The notes: generated from the sequence alone by a model not told the origin. A DNA stretch of 64,000 nucleotides from Mesorhizobium waimense (GCF_003601975.1 NZ_QZWZ01000015.1:105794-169793), one strand, 5' to 3'. Shown: positions 25,685 through 35,076, numbered from the stretch's first letter. Program-made: numbers and translations.

Positions 25685-26686
25685 TCAGGTGACTCCGGGC
25701 GTGTCGCGCCCAAGCATGGCTTCCTGGACGATGGCCTGCGAGGTGACGGCATCCTGGCTCGCGACGGCGGCGGACAGGCGGTTGTCTTTCTCGAGGCGCT
25801 CGACGACGCCGAGCATGCGCTTGACGGTGGCGATGTTGACCTCGCACTCACGCACCGGATCGAGCCCGGTCATGTCGGGGAATGTGTCGAAATAGATGGC
25901 GCCGGCGTAGCCGTCCCGATGGATCTGACGCAGCAATTCGATCGTCTGCAACGTGTGCACCGCGCCGACCATCAGGCCGTCATCACGCTTGGCGTAGCCG
26001 TCGTTGAGGTGAACGCCGAGCAGCTTGCTGTGGCGGGCAATGAGGGCGGCGGCGAAGGCCGGCTGTTCGTCGGCATAGAGCACATGGGCGAAGTCGAGCG
26101 TGACGCCGAGATTGGCCAGGCCGACATCGCGGATCGCCAGCAAGGTCGTCGCAGCGTCCGGCATCAGCGAGTAGGAGCGCGGCTCGTTCGGCTTGTATTC
26201 CAGACTGATCTGGCAACCGGGATCATGCGCCGCCACTTCACGAATCCCATCGATTTCGTGTTGCCAGAGCGTCGCATAGTCGGCCTGGAAGGCATAATCG
26301 AAGCCATCCTGCCCGAGCCACAGCGTCATCAGGCTGGCGCCGGCTTCACGCGCTGCGTCGATGCCGGCCTTGGTCAGGTCGATGGCTTCGCGGCGCACCG
26401 CCGGGTCCGGATTGGTGAAGGCGCCGAGCTTGAAAGCCGGATTAGAGTAGTAGCGCATGGCGAAGCCATTGATGGAAAGCCCGATATCGCCCAGTTTCCG
26501 GGCAATTTCTGTTGGCTTTTCACCGACATGGTCGGGAAAGTTGAGGTCGAGGTCGGTGAGCCCTTCGACCTTGGCCGCGCGCGCCGCCATCTGCATCAGC
26601 GACGGCTTGCCGGCAAGGCCGGGCCATTCTGCCTCGGGCCGCGAGGCAAAGGAATTCAGACGAGTGGCAAAGCGGTTCGATGTCAT
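25685..26686 (-). CDS. Sugar isomerase/epimerase (xylose-isomerase-like TIM barrel)
   Basis: 333 aa. TIM-barrel motifs of the AP-endonuclease-2 / xylose-isomerase-like family: ISLEYKPNEPRSY (metal Glu), GVTLDFAHVLYA (metal Asp), LLGVHLNDGY (His/Asp) and the late YFDTFPDMTG. The family interconverts aldoses and ketoses or epimerises ketoses. First gene of the operon that continues with binding protein, ATPase, permease, RpiR regulator and PfkB kinase, a complete uptake-isomerise-phosphorylate route. The pentose or hexose involved is not determined. Confidence 0.85.
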   Translation of the reverse strand: MTSNRFATRLNSFASRPEAEWPGLAGKPSLMQMAARAAKVEGLTDLDLNFPDHVGEKPTEIARKLGDIGLSINGFAMRYYSNPAFKLGAFTNPDPAVRREAIDLTKAGIDAAREAGASLMTLWLGQDGFDYAFQADYATLWQHEIDGIREVAAHDPGCQISLEYKPNEPRSYSLMPDAATTLLAIRDVGLANLGVTLDFAHVLYADEQPAFAAALIARHSKLLGVHLNDGYAKRDDGLMVGAVHTLQTIELLRQIHRDGYAGAIYFDTFPDMTGLDPVRECEVNIATVKRMLGVVERLEKDNRLSAAVASQDAVTSQAIVQEAMLGRDTPGVT

Positions 26687-27014
26687 GGGTGGCCTTTCGG
26701 TTGCGATGCTTCACATAGTTACGGATTTTTGTAAAGTATTATTTCGAGAGACGCGAACGGCATGCACCCCGCGCTATCCCCTCTCGGGGAGATTGGCAGA
26801 TTCGGCGCTGTGCGGCTGTGGCCCCACGGTTCTTGCGAGATCCCCTGCCCCTGGCTAGCATCCCCGGGCTGACGTCGAGCGGAGGAGAACATCGCGGCGA
26901 ACCGGGCGGCGTTGCGTCCTACACGCAAGGCATCTGATCCTCATCTTCGCCATCGCTGGCTGACGTCGCGCGTGCGGCGGTGAATTTCGAGGCGACCCGA
27001 GACAGGAGCTGGCA
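26687..27014. promoter_or_regulatory. Operon promoter region with candidate RpiR operator
   Basis: Upstream of the sugar operon lies a short AT-rich block (26716-26752) holding TTACGGATTTTTGTAA, an inverted repeat TTAC-N8-GTAA that could bind the RpiR regulator. About 26770-26800 carries a 'ctcggggagattgg' palindromic repeat half. The rest is GC-rich with no supported gene. Confidence 0.4.
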
Positions 27015-27512
27015 ATGAACCGGATCAGGGCGATGACCGAACAGGACGTGACGCCGGTGTCGCGGCTCTTGGGCGACTCCTGGCGGCGTACCTACGCGCC
27101 GATCATGGGCGCCGAGACCACGGCACGGCTGTCGGACGACAAACATGCGCCGGAGCGACTGGCGGCGGAACTCAAGGACGACAACAAGATGTCCTTCGTG
27201 GCGGAACGGCCCGACGGCTCGATCGCCGGCTACGCGATGGCGGCGATGGACGAAAAGGGCGACGTCATGCTCGACCGGCTGCACGTCGACAAGAGCGAAT
27301 TCGGCTCGGGGCTGGCGACAGACATGCTGCATGCGGTGCTTGCCGCCCATGCGGGTATTGCGAGCATTGCGCTGGAGGTGATCGAGGGCAACGACCGGGC
27401 GGTAGCCTTCTACCGCAAGCACGGCTTCGAGATGGTCGAGAAGCGGGAAGCTGCGCATGGCGTGGCCGGCCATGCCTCGCTAATCATGCGCAGGCCGTTG
27501 TCGAGGGCGTAA
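27015..27512 (+). CDS. GNAT-family N-acetyltransferase
   Basis: 165 aa with the GNAT pattern: IRAMTEQDVTPVSRLLGDSW at the start, central strand GDVMLDRLHVDKSEFGSGLA replacing the usual acetyl-CoA loop Q/RxxGxG/A by SEFGSGL, then IALEVIEGNDRAVAFYRKHG and FEMVEKRE. Acceptor substrate unknown. Single gene; downstream neighbour is convergent. Confidence 0.85.
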   Translation: MNRIRAMTEQDVTPVSRLLGDSWRRTYAPIMGAETTARLSDDKHAPERLAAELKDDNKMSFVAERPDGSIAGYAMAAMDEKGDVMLDRLHVDKSEFGSGLATDMLHAVLAAHAGIASIALEVIEGNDRAVAFYRKHGFEMVEKREAAHGVAGHASLIMRRPLSRA

Positions 27513-27526
27513 GGCCGCCCACTGCC

Positions 27527-27772
27527 CTACTCAAACCCCTGTGCCGCCGGTGCCATCGGCCCATCTTCGTCCTCCGGCACTTCGAGAATCTCTATCAGCC
27601 GCGCCACCCTGGCGTCCGGCAAGGGATGGCCCTCGTTGACCAGCGCCTCGTCGGCGCCGATCCAGGCGAAGGCTTCGCGCAATTCCTCGAGACTGGCGCC
27701 GGTCAGCGCGATGTCGGCGATGACGGCCTCGTCCACAGGCCCCAGAACCGAAATGATGTCGTTGCGTGTCAT
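27527..27772 (-). CDS. Small hypothetical protein, 81 aa
   Basis: Starts at ATG 27772. An acidic helical protein (MTRNDIISVLGPVDEAVIAD, then ALTGASLEELREAFAWIGAD, GHPLPDARVARLIEILEV) with a poorly structured acidic end. The larger overlapping ORF beginning upstream at 28078 is arginine-rich before this ATG and not credible. Sequence style (ELREAFAWI, ALVNEGHPLPD) is typical of small rhizobial proteins without a domain name. Convergent with the GNAT gene. Confidence 0.65.
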   Translation of the reverse strand: MTRNDIISVLGPVDEAVIADIALTGASLEELREAFAWIGADEALVNEGHPLPDARVARLIEILEVPEDEDGPMAPAAQGFE

Positions 27773-27947
27773 GGTGTCCTCCGTGTCCGATGCAAGAGTG
27801 CCGGTTACGACGCCATGGTGCGCTCCAACCGGAGATCGGCATCGGGATAGATCTGCCACGGGATGGAATCTGGGTCTCGGTTTCGGGCCGACAACCACCA
27901 ATTCGATATTTGCCGGTTTGCCGAACCGAACCGGCGGGCCGAAGCCG

Positions 27948-28652
27948 TCAGACCGCGCGGATGATGCCGCCGTCGACGCGGATGTTCTGGCCGGTGATAT
28001 AGCCGGCGCCGTCCGAGGCGAGGAAGGCAATCGTCGCGGCGACCTCCTCCGAAGTGCCGTAACGCTGCATCGGCACACTGTCGCGCCGCTCCTCGGTGGC
28101 CGGCAGGCTGTCGATCCAGCCGGGCAATACGTTGTTCATGCGCACATTGTCGGCGGCATAGGTGTTGGCGAAGATCTTGGTGTAGGCAGCAAGGCCGGCG
28201 CGGAACACGGCCGAGGTCGGGAACATCGGGCTCGGCTCGATGACCCATGCGGTCGAGATGTTGATGATGGCGCCGGCCTTCTGCTTGACCATATGCGGTG
28301 CGACGATGCGCACCGGCCGGATGACGTTCATCAGATAGACGTCGAGGCCGGTGTGCCACTGCTCATCTGAAATCTCGAGGATCGGCGCGCGCGGCCCGTG
28401 CCCGCCGCTGTTGACCAGCACGTCGATGCGGCCGAAGCGTTCGAGCGTCAGGTCGGTAAGGCGCTGCAGATCTTCGTTCGACTGGTTGGAGCCGGTGACG
28501 CCGAGGCCGCCAAGTTCTTTCGCCAGCGCTTCGCCCTTGCCCGAAGAGGATAGGATGGCGATCTTGAAGCCGTCCGCGGCCAGACGCTTTGCCGCCGCCG
28601 CGCCCATGCCGCTGCCGCCGGCAACGACCACTGCCACTTTTTCTACACTCAT
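27948..28652 (-). CDS. SDR-family protein with altered catalytic motif
   Basis: 234 aa from ATG 28652. Rossmann fold of the classical short-chain dehydrogenase type: nucleotide loop VVAGGSGMGAAAAKRL, VLVNSGGHGPR (usually NNAG), late RYGTSEEVAATIAFLASD and GYITGQNIRVDGG. Where YxxxK normally stands the protein reads TSAVFRAGLAAYTK, so the tyrosine and lysine appear replaced by Ser and Arg. That may mean an unusual reaction or loss of activity. Divergently transcribed from the LysR regulator, a usual pairing that suggests LysR control. Confidence 0.85.
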   Translation of the reverse strand: MSVEKVAVVVAGGSGMGAAAAKRLAADGFKIAILSSSGKGEALAKELGGLGVTGSNQSNEDLQRLTDLTLERFGRIDVLVNSGGHGPRAPILEISDEQWHTGLDVYLMNVIRPVRIVAPHMVKQKAGAIINISTAWVIEPSPMFPTSAVFRAGLAAYTKIFANTYAADNVRMNNVLPGWIDSLPATEERRDSVPMQRYGTSEEVAATIAFLASDGAGYITGQNIRVDGGIIRAV

Positions 28653-28772
28653 TTTTCCGTCCTTCCTGAGCGGCTCGCCGCGATATCCTCGATGTCTCCG
28701 CCATGATATATCCGGTTTTCGCCTCTGGCTCGAACCAGAAAGCCTGAAATCAGACTGTAGAAAAACTGCTCG
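28653..28772. promoter_or_regulatory. Divergent SDR / LysR promoter region
   Basis: 120 bases between the starts of the SDR and LysR genes. It contains short dyads such as GATATATCC and an A/T-rich half near the LysR start. A LysR-type T-N11-A site is likely here, but I cannot fix its position. Confidence 0.4.
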
Positions 28773-29666
28773 ATGCCCGAGGCCTTCCTTCGCCTGCCGC
28801 CGCTCAATGCGCTTCGCGCCTTCGAGGCGTCGGCGCGGCATCTCAACTTCCGCCTCGCCGCGCATGAACTCAACGTGACGCAGGGCGCGGTTGCGCAGCA
28901 CATTCGCGGGCTGGAGGCCAGCCTCGGCGCAAAGCTGTTCGAGCGGCTGCCGCGCGGCCTGGCGCTGACCGACGAGGGCCGCGCCTATGTGCCGAACATC
29001 CGCCGCGCCTTCGAGCTGATCTCGGAGGCGACGGCGCTGCTGCGGCCGGAACCGGCGCGGCTGACGATCAGCGTCACGCCGAGCTTCGCCACCAAATGGC
29101 TGATCCCGAAACTGCCGGAATTCGTGGCGCACAATCCGATGGTCGACCTGCGCATCCTGGCCAGCGAAAGCCTGTCGAGTTTTCAAGCCGACGGCGTCGA
29201 CATCGCTGTGCGGCAGGGACAGCCGCCCTTCGGCGCCGGCCTCATCGTCGACCTTTTGTTCCCGCAGCAGATCGTTGCCGTGTGCAGCCCTGCCCTGTTG
29301 CCGCCCGGTGCCGGCGAGATCGTGCCGGCCGAGATCCAGCATCACGTGCTGCTGCATGATGCGCACAATCTGTGGCCTGAGTTCATGGAACGGGCGCTCG
29401 GCCTGAAGATGACGGTCGAGGCCAAGCGCATGCGCTTCAACCAGACCGGCCTTGCCATCGATGCAGCCATCGCCGGCCAGGGCATCGCGCTGGCCAGCCG
29501 CTTCCTGGTCGCGGCCGACATCGCAGCTGGCCGGCTGGTCCAGCCGGTCAGCGCGGACATGCGCGGCACCTATGATTTCCACGTCGTGGTGCCGAGAAAG
29601 CAGCGTCACCCCGAGCCGACGCAAGCGGTGCGGCAGTGGCTGCTGCGGGAAGCCGGCGAGGCTTGA
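28773..29666 (+). CDS. LysR-family transcriptional regulator (GcvA-like)
   Basis: 297 aa. N-terminal winged HTH at about residues 5-65: LNALRAFEASARHLNFRLAA, then HELNVTQGAVAQHIRGLE, GLALTDEG. Effector-binding domain from about 90: TISVTPSFATKWLIPKL, QADGVDIAVRQGQPPFG, followed by QGIALASRFL. The pattern is that of the GcvA/AmpR branch. It probably regulates the divergent SDR gene. Confidence 0.9.
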   Translation: MPEAFLRLPPLNALRAFEASARHLNFRLAAHELNVTQGAVAQHIRGLEASLGAKLFERLPRGLALTDEGRAYVPNIRRAFELISEATALLRPEPARLTISVTPSFATKWLIPKLPEFVAHNPMVDLRILASESLSSFQADGVDIAVRQGQPPFGAGLIVDLLFPQQIVAVCSPALLPPGAGEIVPAEIQHHVLLHDAHNLWPEFMERALGLKMTVEAKRMRFNQTGLAIDAAIAGQGIALASRFLVAADIAAGRLVQPVSADMRGTYDFHVVVPRKQRHPEPTQAVRQWLLREAGEA

Positions 29667-29696
29667 GCCGCGCTGGGCTGTCGACGGTGTCTCCGG

Positions 29697-30797
29697 TCAG
29701 CCCCGCCGTTCGATGTCGGCCACCACCGCGGTCGCCTCGCGGCCTATCTCCCGTAGCAGGCCGGTGACCGGGTTGTGGAAGCCGACCAGATAGAGGCCGA
29801 GGTCGGAAGCGCGGGGATTGACGCCGCTTTTGGCCGGCCGCAACTCCGCCGGCAGGAATTTGTCATAGGCCGGCCGGTAGCCGGTAGCGAGGATGACGGC
29901 CTCGAACGCCTCCTGCCGGCCGTCGGTGAAGGAGGCGCCGGGCTCGGTGAAGCCGGCGATGTCGGGCGCGATGCTGATCTTGCCCGACTTGATCGCCGCC
30001 ACCGTGCCGACATCGATGACCGGGATGCGCCCGGCGTCGACCTGCTTGAGGATGCCTTGCTTCGGCCTGACGATGCCGTACTTTTCGAGCTTGCCCAGCG
30101 CAAAGTCGAGGATGATCGGGAACATCCAGTCGTTCAGCGCCTGCGGCATCGGCCGGCTGGCGATGCCGACCATCTGGATCGGCACGCCGAACAATTGCCG
30201 CGGCACGATATGGACGCCCTTGCGCACCGACAGCGTCGGATGGGCGCCGGACTCGGCAAGGTCGAGCGCGATCTCGGCGCCGGTGTTACCCATGCCGACG
30301 ATCAGCACCTTCTGGCCCGCAAAGGGTGCTGCTTCGGTATAGTCGGCGCTGTGCAGCCGCTTTCCCTTGAAAGCCTCTATCTGAGGAAGACTGGGGACGA
30401 TCGGCTCGGCATTGTTGCCGCTGGCGATGACCACATGGCGCGATGTCAGCCGGCCCGACCCGGTCTCGACCAGGAAGCCATCGCCGTCGCGCAGGATCGC
30501 CGTCACGGTCTCGCCGAAGCGCGGCCGGAGCTCGAAACGCTCGGCATAGGCGTCGAGATAGGCGACCACTTTTTCGCGCGGCACGTAGCGCGGATGATCG
30601 CGCGGGAACGGCACGAAGGGCAGCGAGGAGAACGCCTTCACCGTGTGCAGATGCAGCCGCCGGTAGTGGCGGCGCCAGGCCGACGCCACCTCATGGGCCT
30701 TTTCGAGAATGATGAAGTCCACCCCCGCCCGTCTCAGGCAGGCGCCGACGGCAAGACCCGCCGGCCCGGCGCCGACAATGACGACATTGGTGTCCAA
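29697..30797 (-). CDS. FAD-dependent monooxygenase (FMO-like)
   Basis: 366 aa. Two Rossmann motifs: FAD-binding VVIVGAGPAGLAVGACLRRA at the N-terminus and NADPH-binding VLIVGMGNTGAEIALDLAES at about residues 165-185. The late ILATGYRPAYDKFLP matches the ATG motif of flavin monooxygenases, YUCCA-like in layout. These oxygenate amines, sulphides or indole derivatives. The exact FxGxxxHxxxW fingerprint is replaced by FKGKRLHSADYTE, so assignment to the classical FMO class is approximate. It stands alone. Confidence 0.85.
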   Translation of the reverse strand: MDTNVVIVGAGPAGLAVGACLRRAGVDFIILEKAHEVASAWRRHYRRLHLHTVKAFSSLPFVPFPRDHPRYVPREKVVAYLDAYAERFELRPRFGETVTAILRDGDGFLVETGSGRLTSRHVVIASGNNAEPIVPSLPQIEAFKGKRLHSADYTEAAPFAGQKVLIVGMGNTGAEIALDLAESGAHPTLSVRKGVHIVPRQLFGVPIQMVGIASRPMPQALNDWMFPIILDFALGKLEKYGIVRPKQGILKQVDAGRIPVIDVGTVAAIKSGKISIAPDIAGFTEPGASFTDGRQEAFEAVILATGYRPAYDKFLPAELRPAKSGVNPRASDLGLYLVGFHNPVTGLLREIGREATAVVADIERRG

Positions 30798-31099
30798 GCG
30801 ACGGTCCCTCCTCCCCAGGCCATGCTAGGCTATGCCGAGAGGCGCGTGAGGGGCAAGTGGGGGCGGCGGCCTTGCCAATGCTCTGAGGTTGGCGCCCTAC
30901 GGCGCCCCCCTCTGTCCTGCCGGACATCTCCCCCACGAGGGGGGAGATTGGCAGCCTTAGCGCCTCGCGCACGCCCGCGACGTTAGCGATTGGCGAAAGG
31001 CGCTGCTCTCCGGCGACGGCAACCCGGCGTAACGATGGCTGCGGCCGCAGCGGTTTGCGGGTTGGACGTAATTCCCTCGGCTTTCAGAACTGCGGAATC
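30798..31099. other. Intergenic stretch with palindromic repeat
   Basis: About 300 bases without a gene. At about 30893-30955 lies a 'ggcgccctacggcgcc' dyad followed by CATCTCCCCCACGAGGGGGG and AGATTGGCAG, a dispersed repeat type also seen in halves near 26780 and 48800. Confidence 0.55.
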
Positions 31100-32527
31100 T
31101 CAGCCGAGCTTCGCCAGCCCAGCGGCGTGGCGAATGGCGAGCGCGGCGTCCGGATTTGTCACGGGATAGCCGGCGATGAAGCGTTCGACCGAAAACTCGG
31201 GAAATTCGGCATGCAACCGGGCCGTCAACCCGGCCGCCTCCGAGCCCTCCCCAACCGCCGCCTGGGCCAACGCCAGGAACATCAGCATGTTGGCGGAATT
31301 CGGGGCGCCCCTATGTAGCGATGCGATGGCCTCACGATGCCTGCCGGCGGTGAACAGGATGCGACCCTGCAGCCCGAAATACCAGGGTGGCGCCAGCGGA
31401 TTGAGGCGCATGGCGCGCTCGATGAGCGGGATTGCCTCGGCCGGATCGCCTGCGACCAGCGCTCTGCTGCCGGCCAGCAGCGCCAGCGTGTCGGCATGAT
31501 TGGAGCCGTATTCGAAGGCGCGCCGATAAGCACGCTCCGCCGCTTCGAGATCGCCCAGGCATCCCATGAGATCACCCAGGCAAGTTTGAACGCTGCCATC
31601 CATCGGGTCGAGCCGAAGCGCATTTTCGACCGCCGCCCGCCACCTCTCGATCGCTCCCTTCAGATCGCCACCGAAGCCGTGACAGGCCTGAATCGAATAG
31701 GAATAGGCGAGCTCGATCCAGGCCCTGGCGAAGGTGGGATCGAGCTCGAGCGCGCGTGAAAACAGCCTGATCGCTTCCGCATTGCCGGCGCGGCTAAAGG
31801 TGTTGTGCTGTTCGACGCCAAGCAGATAGAGATCGTAGACGCGCAGGCTGGCCGGCGGCTTGCGGCGAACCGCGTTGCGCCCGACCGTAGCGATCGCTCC
31901 GTAGCTGCCGGCGATAACATTGATGACGCTTTCGGTGAGGCTGTCCTGCAGCGTGAAGATGTCCTCGGCCGGGCGGTCATAGCGCTCGCTCCACAGGCTG
32001 ACGCCGCTGCGTGCGTCGGCAAGCTGGATCGTCAACCGAACCCGTCGGTCGTCGGCGCGCAACTGGCCCGAGACGATATAGGTGGCGCCGAGCGCAATGC
32101 CGTCGGCGGCGAAATCGGCGGGCTCGCTGCCCAGCGATTTCATGGTGTGGAAAGCGATGACCGGGAAATCCGCGTAGCGCGCAAGGTCGATGGTGATGTC
32201 CGACGACAGGCCGTCGGCGAAGCGACGCCAGCGCTCTTCGGAACTCAGGCATTCGATCGGAAACATGGCGAGCACCGGCAACGCGTCGGCCAGCGAAGGA
32301 GCCAGCCCCATGCGTGCGGCGCCATTGATGTGCGATGCAAGCGCGATCTTGTTGTTGACGCCAAGCTTTTCGTAGATCGCGGCGAGATGGGTGCGGACGG
32401 TCGAGGGGGCGATGAACAGTGCCTCGCCAATCTCGCGATAGGTCAGGCCCGAGGCAAATCTTTCCGCCACCGCGCGCTCGCGGTCTGATAGCGAGTCAGC
32501 CGGTGAAGACGTCGCGATGCGGTTCAT
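31100..32527 (-). CDS. LuxR-type HTH / TolB-like / TPR regulator
   Basis: 475 aa from ATG 32527 (six codons inside the longest frame). GerE/LuxR HTH at about residues 12-65: LSDRERAVAERFASGLTYRE, then IGEALFIAPSTVRTHL and YEKLGVNNK. A CyaD/TolB-like segment follows (DALPVLAMFPIECLSSEERW, ADGIALGATYIVSGQLR, WSERYDRPAEDIF), then TPR repeats from about 240 to 460. No receiver domain is present, so it is not a classical response regulator. It is divergent from the DUF1127 gene. Its N-terminal half is duplicated and decayed at 34480-34918. Confidence 0.85.
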   Translation of the reverse strand: MNRIATSSPADSLSDRERAVAERFASGLTYREIGEALFIAPSTVRTHLAAIYEKLGVNNKIALASHINGAARMGLAPSLADALPVLAMFPIECLSSEERWRRFADGLSSDITIDLARYADFPVIAFHTMKSLGSEPADFAADGIALGATYIVSGQLRADDRRVRLTIQLADARSGVSLWSERYDRPAEDIFTLQDSLTESVINVIAGSYGAIATVGRNAVRRKPPASLRVYDLYLLGVEQHNTFSRAGNAEAIRLFSRALELDPTFARAWIELAYSYSIQACHGFGGDLKGAIERWRAAVENALRLDPMDGSVQTCLGDLMGCLGDLEAAERAYRRAFEYGSNHADTLALLAGSRALVAGDPAEAIPLIERAMRLNPLAPPWYFGLQGRILFTAGRHREAIASLHRGAPNSANMLMFLALAQAAVGEGSEAAGLTARLHAEFPEFSVERFIAGYPVTNPDAALAIRHAAGLAKLG

Positions 32528-32696
32528 GAAGAAACTTCCTGCCACCGGATAGGCACGGTTTCAACTGTTGCCGACGCAGAATACTACAAATGCGGGACCC
32601 CAAACACCGCATCTGTCCGATGGCGCGATCGCCGTCCGAGGCGGAAGCTTCTCGCATGCCCTCCGAACACGGCCATTCATGCCGAGGAGCAAAGCG

Positions 32697-32954
32697 ATGA
32701 AAACCATGCTGACCACCGTATCCGAGCTTTACGATGCCGTGCAGCTCGACCTTCGCCAACCGCCGGCCAGCGCGTTCAGCCGCCCTGAGCGCCAGTCGGG
32801 CCTGATCGGCCTGATTGAAACGTGGTTCGATCGCGCCCGCTTTCGCGAGGAGCTGGCGCTCATGGCGAGAGACACGCCGGAACGGATCGACGACATCGGC
32901 CTGACCATGGAACAGGCCAGGACGGAGATCGCCAAGCCGTTCTGGCGCCGTTGA
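32697..32954 (+). CDS. DUF1127-family small protein
   Basis: 85 aa from ATG 32697 with GAGGAG eight bases upstream. The C-terminal motif REELALMARDTPERIDDIGL followed by EIAKPFWRR is the DUF1127 core of alphaproteobacteria. Short DUF1127 proteins of this order are linked to phosphate and RNA metabolism in Agrobacterium; longer ones like this are uncharacterised. Divergent from the LuxR-TPR regulator with a 169-base shared promoter region that is itself duplicated near 34920-35020. Confidence 0.8.
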   Translation: MKTMLTTVSELYDAVQLDLRQPPASAFSRPERQSGLIGLIETWFDRARFREELALMARDTPERIDDIGLTMEQARTEIAKPFWRR

Positions 32955-33182
32955 GAGCCGGAGCGAAACCGGCAACAGGTCTTCACTGAGTGTTGCCTGC
33001 CGCTGGCCTTGAAACCACGGCCGGCTCTTCCATCTAATCTAAATATAGATAGCGCGCGATTTTCCGAACGAGGAAGCGCGGCACTACTGGCCTGGACAAA
33101 TTGGAGTGACCGCCCGTCGTCGTTTTGGCGGGCAGAATCCGAGCGTCTTCCTCGTCGTTGTCAGACGAAGGGAGATACGAAA

Positions 33183-34388
33183 ATGGCAAAGGTCGTTTGC
33201 GTCCTCTATGACGATCCGGTCGACGGCTATCCAGCAAACTATGCACGGGATGGCCTGCCGAAGCTCGACCGTTATCCCGGCGGCCAGACACTTCCGACGC
33301 CGAAGGCCATCGACTTTGAACCGGGGGTGCTGCTCGGCAGCGTGTCGGGCGAACTCGGCCTGAGGACATTTCTCGAAAGCGCCGGGCACAGCCTGGTTGT
33401 AACCTCGGACAAGGACGGTCCCGACAGCGTTTTTGAACGCGAGGTCGTCGACGCCGAAATCGTCATCTCGCAGCCGTTCTGGCCGGCCTATCTGACCGAA
33501 GAACGAATAGCCAAGGCAAGCAGGCTGAAGCTTGCGATCACGGCCGGCATCGGATCCGACCATGTCGATCTTCAGGCCGCGATGGAGCGCGGCATAACGG
33601 TTGCCGAGGTGACCTATTGCAACTCGATCAGCGTCTCCGAGCATGTGGTGATGATGATCCTGGGGCTGGTGCGAAACTACATCGCCTCCTGCCAGTGGGT
33701 CATCAAGGGAGGCTGGAACATCGCCGACTGTGTCGCGCGCTCCTACGACATCGAGGGCATGCAGATCGGGACCGTCGGCGCCGGCCGGATCGGCAGCGCG
33801 GTGTTGCGTCGGCTGAAGCCGTTCGACGTCAGATTGCACTATACCGACCGCCACCGTCTGCCAGAGGCGGTCGAGAAGGAACTTGGCGTCACTTTCCACA
33901 AGGACCCCGCCTCCATGGTCGGGATCTGCGACGTGGTGACGATCAATGCACCTCTGCATCCGGAGACGGAGAACCTCTTCGACGAGGCGATGATCGCCAG
34001 GATGAAACGCGGCGCCTATCTGGTGAACACGGCGCGTGGCAAGATCTGCAATCGCGACGCCGTCGCCCGCGCGCTGGAGAGCGGTCAACTGGCAGGCTAT
34101 GCCGGCGATGTCTGGTTCCCGCAGCCGGCCCCTAAGGACCATCCATGGCGGTCGATGCCGCATCACGGCATGACGCCGCATATTTCGGGTTCGTCGCTCT
34201 CCGCCCAGGCGCGCTACGCCGCAGGCACCCGCGAAATTCTGGAGTGCTGGTTCGAAGGCCGGCCGATCCGTGAGGAATACCTGATCGTCGATGGCGGCAA
34301 GCTCGCCGGCGCGGGCGCGCATTCCTATAGCGCAGGCGACGCCACCCGCGGCTCGGAAGAGGCGGCGCGCTTCAAGGCCAAGACCTGA
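33183..34388 (+). CDS. fdh: NAD-dependent formate dehydrogenase
   Basis: 401 aa from ATG 33183 with GGGAG upstream, matching the ~400 aa of bacterial single-subunit FDH. D-2-hydroxyacid-dehydrogenase fold: substrate part with SQPFWPAYLTEERI, AITAGIGSDHVDL and TYCNSISVSEHVVM; NAD-binding GTVGAGRIGSAVLRRLKPFD; catalytic Arg in VNTARGKICNRDAV; catalytic His with Gln/Pro in PQPAPKDHPWR and MTPHISGSSLSAQARYA. Reaction: formate + NAD to CO2 + NADH. No molybdenum or subunit genes are needed. It lies between two HTH-TPR regulators; no direct regulator is evident. Confidence 0.93.
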   Translation: MAKVVCVLYDDPVDGYPANYARDGLPKLDRYPGGQTLPTPKAIDFEPGVLLGSVSGELGLRTFLESAGHSLVVTSDKDGPDSVFEREVVDAEIVISQPFWPAYLTEERIAKASRLKLAITAGIGSDHVDLQAAMERGITVAEVTYCNSISVSEHVVMMILGLVRNYIASCQWVIKGGWNIADCVARSYDIEGMQIGTVGAGRIGSAVLRRLKPFDVRLHYTDRHRLPEAVEKELGVTFHKDPASMVGICDVVTINAPLHPETENLFDEAMIARMKRGAYLVNTARGKICNRDAVARALESGQLAGYAGDVWFPQPAPKDHPWRSMPHHGMTPHISGSSLSAQARYAAGTREILECWFEGRPIREEYLIVDGGKLAGAGAHSYSAGDATRGSEEAARFKAKT

Positions 34389-34479
34389 TCCGGGGGTAAT
34401 CGGCCGCAACGTGCCGATCGACGTTGCGGCCAAAGTCGCATAAAGGGCAACATGGTGGTTGGCACACGGTCGTCCCCGC

Positions 34480-34918
34480 GCCCAGCGCCTTGCCGTCGGC
34501 CACGAAATCGGCGGGCTTGCTGCCCAGCGACTTCATGGTGTGGAAAGCGATCACCGGTAGATCCGCGTAGCGTGCGAGATCAATGCTGATGTCCGAGCCG
34601 TCGGCGAAGCGACGCCAGCGCTCTTCGGAATTCAGGCATTCGATCGGAAATATGGCCAGTACCGGCAGGGCGTCGGGCAAGGGCGACGGCTCGTCCGGCG
34701 CTACGCCCGGGGCGCGGTTGATATACGCGGCAAGCGCTACCTTGTTGCGGACGCCGAACTTTTCATAGATCGCGGCGAGATGGGTGCGCACCGTCGACGG
34801 CGCAATGAACAGCGCCTCGCCGATCTCGCGATAGGTCAGGCCTGTCGCAAACTTCTCCGCCACCGCGCGCTCACGCTCGGACAGGTGAAGACGTGGCCGG
34901 TGTCGCGTTGTGGTTCAT
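34480..34918 (-). pseudogene. Truncated, frameshifted copy of the LuxR-TPR regulator
   Basis: A second copy of the first ~150 codons of the gene at 31100-32527. From 34863 inward the frame reads FATGLTYREIGEALFIAPST and continues collinearly through DALPVLAIFPIECLNSEERW to VADGKALGA, where similarity stops. The natural ATG at 34918 (MNHNATPATSSP) is out of frame with the HTH part by one base near 34880. The TPR half is missing and the frame then runs into the 3' end of fdh. Two codons are also missing in the ADG..SDI region. A decayed duplicate, probably non-functional. Confidence 0.8.
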
Positions 34919-35076
34919 GCCGGTCCCCTGCCCGCGGACAGGCACATCATCAACGCCTGCCGCAGCAAAATACTACAAATGCAGGAGCCAAAACACCGCA
35001 TCTGGCCGATCCCACCGCAGGCGCACAGGGCGCAAGCTCCCCTTGCAGCAACAGGCTGCAATCAAGGGAGGTTTCC

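Noticed and set aside
27948..29624. 558-codon minus ORF spanning the SDR gene and the LysR gene
   Set aside because: The part beyond 28652 is antisense to the LysR gene and has no family character; only the SDR part is real.
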